This document shows, one piece after another, positions 63,301 to 64,000 of a stretch of 64,000 bases of DNA. Position numbers and translations under genes: made by a program. Source of the stretch: Morinoia aosen. Its lineage: Eukaryota; Arthropoda; Malacostraca; Amphipoda; Talitridae. The stretch's first letter is position 1, and each line of letters begins with the position of its first letter. The notes under the pieces were generated by a model. That model was not told the origin of the DNA. It did no database searches and saw nothing but the letters and a program-made list of their open reading frames with translations. Location of the stretch: contig CM059562.1 of the NCBI GenBank assembly GCA_030386875.1, positions 72,910,201 to 72,974,200 of the forward strand, given 5' to 3'.

Positions 63301-63665
63301 ATGCAATAGTCTTGACATATTTCATTACATGAAAATATTCTACTGGCCCAATGCAAGACATACAACACAAGCCAGACATTGCAACTATAATGAAAGTTAC
63401 ATTCTTGCCTTCAGTTAGCATTTCTTCATTAGTGGAGATACTAGAACAACAAAATCATCCAAAAACACAAGTCAAAAGAACTTACCAGAAAAGAATGTGT
63501 TAATTTAGGCAACAACTTACCAGAAAAGAATGTGTTAATTTTGGCAAGTTCTTTATCACAGACTCTGAAGAACTGCTCATCAAAGCGAGCATAGTAGCGA
63601 TTGATGAATTCTTGCTCAGTGACTTCTGCTGAAGGAGCCTGTTCCACTGCAGCATACAACATTGC
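54123..63665 (-). CDS. XPR1: XPR1-type SPX-EXS phosphate exporter, twelve exons (first coding exon outside window)
   Basis: Polytopic plasma-membrane protein that exports inorganic phosphate; in animals its cytosolic SPX domain senses inositol pyrophosphates. Exons in coding order: 63521-63665, 62559-62809, 62141-62236, 60880-61045, 59833-60036, 59085-59248, 58645-58798, 57718-57915, 56576-56745, 55640-55773, 55117-55231, 54123-54386. They join in phase to 686 codons plus TGA. Fragment residues 1-164 are the rest of SPX, including the lysine cluster [11 protein letters not shown] (K125, K128/K129, K132) that binds the ligand in the family. Membrane segments follow from about 200, and the EXS region lies at about 350-600 ([45 protein letters not shown]). 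The C-terminal tail is about 90 residues. The family is usually around 700 residues, so only about 30 N-terminal residues are missing. All introns are GT-AG except one GC-AG. The name comes from the vertebrate protein used as a receptor by some retroviruses. Confidence 0.97.
54860..55065. repeat. Pyrimidine-rich ~60-bp repeat in an XPR1 intron
   Basis: About three imperfect copies of cttcatttctcttcatttcc, tacctttcccttaacattctccaat on plus, within the intron between the last two exons. Very C/T-rich on plus, so A/G-rich in the XPR1 transcript. Confidence 0.75.
55117..55231 (-). CDS. XPR1: XPR1 exon: end of EXS domain
   Basis: Completes Arg and codes for [20 protein letters not shown] then [18 protein letters not shown]. 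RRFVWNxFRLENEHxxNCGxFRAVRDI is the strongest family signature. Acceptor tttgcag, donor CAG|GTAAGG, phase 0. Confidence 0.97.
55337..55559. mobile_element. piggyBac-type MITE in an XPR1 intron
   Basis: A 223-bp element between TTAA sites (55333-55336 and 55560-55563). The inverted ends cccatttattcctg and, on the other strand, cccatttatgccag match at 12 of 14 bases. A subterminal palindrome gtcctacatataggac follows the left end. TTAA duplication, CCC..GGG ends and this hairpin are typical of non-autonomous piggyBac elements. It has no coding capacity. It lies between the exons at 55117-55231 and 55640-55773. Confidence 0.88.
55640..55773 (-). CDS. XPR1: XPR1 exon: last EXS membrane helices
   Basis: Begins with four Tyr codons ([20 protein letters not shown]) and ends in [18 protein letters not shown]. 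Acceptor gcgcgcag, donor TTCAG|GTGAGA, phase 2. The TAC run at the exon start also appears as agtagtagtagta on the plus strand and should not be taken for a microsatellite. Confidence 0.96.
56576..56745 (-). CDS. XPR1: XPR1 exon: EXS membrane segment and WDLxMDWG signature
   Basis: Codes for [40 protein letters not shown] and [16 protein letters not shown]. The [13 protein letters not shown] stretch and LREEIVY are strongly conserved in the family. Acceptor tcccacag, donor CCT|GTGAGT, phase 0. Confidence 0.97.
56822..57023 (-). mobile_element. tRNA-derived SINE in an XPR1 intron
   Basis: On the minus strand the segment starts gtcaccgtggccgagtggtt, matching the head and A box of Leu/Ser-type tRNAs. 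A B-box-like gcattccgaatccc lies about 50 bases further on. The remaining ~130 bases are unrelated to tRNA and form the SINE body. A weak 7-bp flanking match (acattgg at about 56814, acattag at about 57024) may be the target duplication. The open frames across it (56805-57025) are not genes. The exact 3' end is uncertain. Confidence 0.75.
57069..57235. mobile_element. Degenerate piggyBac-type MITE (family copy 2) in an XPR1 intron
   Basis: A 167-bp segment between TTAA at 57065-57068 and 57236-57239. The ends are cccattactggccaatgtcc at the left and, reading the other strand, ctagctaatggccaaa at the right. The interior (ttcttatattctaaatgctt, gatgaaaagttcacac) is clearly related to the element at 28910-29080, so the two are one family. 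Confidence 0.75.
57718..57915 (-). CDS. XPR1: XPR1 exon: EXS core
   Basis: Codes for [40 protein letters not shown] and [20 protein letters not shown]. The xPxWxRxxQCLRRYxDT motif is diagnostic of EXS. Acceptor tgcccag. The donor is taken as GCCA|GTGGGT because only this choice (phase 1) joins the next exon in frame; the nearby GG|GTTACG does not. Confidence 0.96.
58645..58798 (-). CDS. XPR1: XPR1 exon: start of EXS domain
   Basis: Codes for [40 protein letters not shown] and [24 protein letters not shown] is the EXS entry signature. Acceptor gccacag, donor TCAG|GTGGGC, phase 1. Confidence 0.97.
59085..59248 (-). CDS. XPR1: XPR1 exon: membrane segments before EXS
   Basis: Codes for [33 protein letters not shown] and [20 protein letters not shown]. 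The family motif NPxRTFxxxxRFWLxK is clear. Acceptor gtggtcag, donor CTC|GTGAGT, ends in phase 0. Confidence 0.96.
59833..60036 (-). CDS. XPR1: XPR1 exon: membrane segments 2 and 3
   Basis: Completes a Gly codon and codes for [20 protein letters not shown], then [15 protein letters not shown] and [19 protein letters not shown]. The GINIYGW and VNHVLIFE motifs are family signatures. Acceptor gtgtgcag, donor TTTG|GTCAGA, phase 1. Its acceptor region is copied 44 bp upstream in the transcript. Confidence 0.96.
60031..60118 (-). repeat. 44-bp tandem duplication copying an XPR1 splice acceptor
   Basis: agatgcctgcacacattact..gggtgtgtt is present twice, starting at 60031 and 60075, with about two differences. 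Each copy carries gtgcag|GCATCT on the minus strand, so there are two acceptors 44 nt apart. Only the exon-proximal one keeps the frame. The distal one adds 44 nt that read to an in-frame TAA after eleven codons. Confidence 0.9.
60880..61045 (-). CDS. XPR1: XPR1 exon: linker and first membrane segment
   Basis: Codes for [20 protein letters not shown], the conserved [11 protein letters not shown], and the first hydrophobic segment ([18 protein letters not shown], fragment residues about 202-219). Acceptor gtcag, donor TCTG|GTCAGT, phase 1. This exon moves the chain from the cytosolic SPX domain into the membrane. Confidence 0.95.
61183..61828. mobile_element. Solo LTR with 5-bp target duplication in an XPR1 intron
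   Basis: A 646-bp block that starts tgtggtgtattgc and ends catcccacaaca (TG...CA ends), flanked by gatat on both sides (61178-61182 and 61829-61833). It is less AT-rich than the intron and has several small hairpins (gagctctgggagctc, gagaccttgggtctc). No retroelement coding sequence lies inside or beside it, so it looks like a solo LTR left by recombination between two LTRs. The orientation is unresolved; an AATAAA on the minus strand at about 61306-61311 weakly favours minus. The superfamily cannot be assigned from the LTR alone. Confidence 0.82.
62141..62236 (-). CDS. XPR1: XPR1 exon: SPX C-terminal helix, with GC donor
   Basis: 96 nt, exactly 32 codons ([15 protein letters not shown] to [10 protein letters not shown]), phase 0 at both ends. 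The acceptor is cttgcag. The only donor that keeps the frame is GAG|GCAAGT (GC at 62140-62139), a strong GC-AG type donor. The nearest GT (GCAA|GTTGTC) would leave the wrong phase. Confidence 0.93.
62559..62809 (-). CDS. XPR1: XPR1 exon: SPX core
   Basis: 251 nt coding for [13 protein letters not shown], then [20 protein letters not shown] and [14 protein letters not shown]. This is the most conserved part of the SPX fold and includes the basic ligand-binding helix. Acceptor ttttcag, donor AAA|GTGAGC, ends in phase 0. The linker around fragment residues 66-92 ([20 protein letters not shown]) is the variable loop of the domain. Confidence 0.97.
63481..63550 (-). repeat. 35-bp tandem duplication copying an XPR1 splice donor
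   Basis: cttaccagaaaagaatgtgt plus taattt..ggcaa occurs at 63481 and again at 63516. On the minus strand each copy contains the exon end ACACATTCTTTTCTG followed by GTAAGT, giving two donors 35 nt apart. Only the first in transcript order keeps the frame; the second shifts it, since 35 is not a multiple of three. Confidence 0.92.
63521..63665 (-). CDS. XPR1: XPR1 exon: SPX domain, N-terminal part
   Basis: Codes for 48 residues plus one base ([20 protein letters not shown] at the start, [13 protein letters not shown] at the end), the second segment of SPX helices. The acceptor is tttgcag (AG at 63667-63666). The donor CTG|GTAAGTTG leaves phase 1, and the codon is completed as Glu by the next exon. 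The donor region is tandemly duplicated just downstream (63481-63515). Confidence 0.95.
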
Positions 63666-64000
63666 CTGCAAAATTTGAGAACATGTAGTGCTCAATATTG
63701 CACTGCATGATATTTTGTAAAATTTTCATCTTTTCAGGAATTTCATGCTCAAGGACATACAAAAAGCAGCTTTTCCATAAATTCTTACGAGTTCCATGTT
63801 CAAGAACGTACACAGAATAAATTCAATAGATTATTGAAAAATCTATACAAGAGCAGCTTATGCACATCTTTTTAGAAGCTCCACATTAAAAAATTTGGAC
63901 ACAAGAACAATATGATAGAATGGAGATTTGCAAGAGAATCATAAAATCCACAACTAAGTTTAGATCTCAGCTTTAAAGACACTAAGCTAAAAACTCATTT
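63666..64000. other. XPR1 intron reaching the window edge
   Basis: Intronic sequence 5' of the first exon seen. A search by eye for the conserved N-terminal SPX motif (MKFAEHLSAHITPEW-like) in this stretch found nothing, so the first coding exon lies beyond the right edge. Confidence 0.7.

Overview
This is a eukaryotic nuclear window, AT-rich by eye, with introns of a few hundred bases, many minisatellites and animal-type transposons. The one recognisable host gene is a spliced XPR1-type phosphate exporter whose translated exons look arthropod-like. The number of unrelated tandem arrays would suit a malacostracan crustacean, but the species cannot be fixed from the sequence. No prokaryotic gene organisation, CRISPR array or rRNA is visible.

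Right end (about 54.1-63.7 kb, minus strand): twelve consecutive coding exons of XPR1 join in frame to 686 codons plus stop. Only the short first coding exon (the extreme N-terminus of the SPX domain) is missing and should lie beyond the right edge. One intron has a GC-AG donor. Two splice sites are copied by local tandem duplications. The introns hold a solo LTR with a 5-bp target duplication, two piggyBac-type MITEs in TTAA sites and a tRNA-derived SINE.

Middle right (44.5-54.1 kb): a 5'-truncated I-group non-LTR retrotransposon (reverse transcriptase C-terminus, RNase H, zinc knuckle) with a 10-bp target duplication; a complete 193-bp hAT MITE with an 8-bp duplication; a long-arm inverted repeat; and arrays of 63, 94, about 57, 30 and about 65 bp units. 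The 94-bp array has a four-unit higher-order pattern.

Left and centre (1-44.5 kb): mostly non-coding. It contains about twenty unrelated tandem arrays. The two largest are a 58-bp satellite (18.4-20.0 kb, about 27 copies) and a 23-bp A-rich satellite (32.6-35.9 kb, about 140 copies). The second creates overlapping open frames of nearly 1000 codons that are almost certainly not genes. One possible terminal exon (36.80-36.91 kb, plus) and a few short unrecognised open stretches are the only other coding candidates.

The window therefore reads as repeat-rich intergenic DNA next to the 3' end of XPR1. I found no clear case for a new multi-gene system. The most checkable points are the XPR1 splice-site architecture, the exactly bounded insertions and the higher-order satellite structure.
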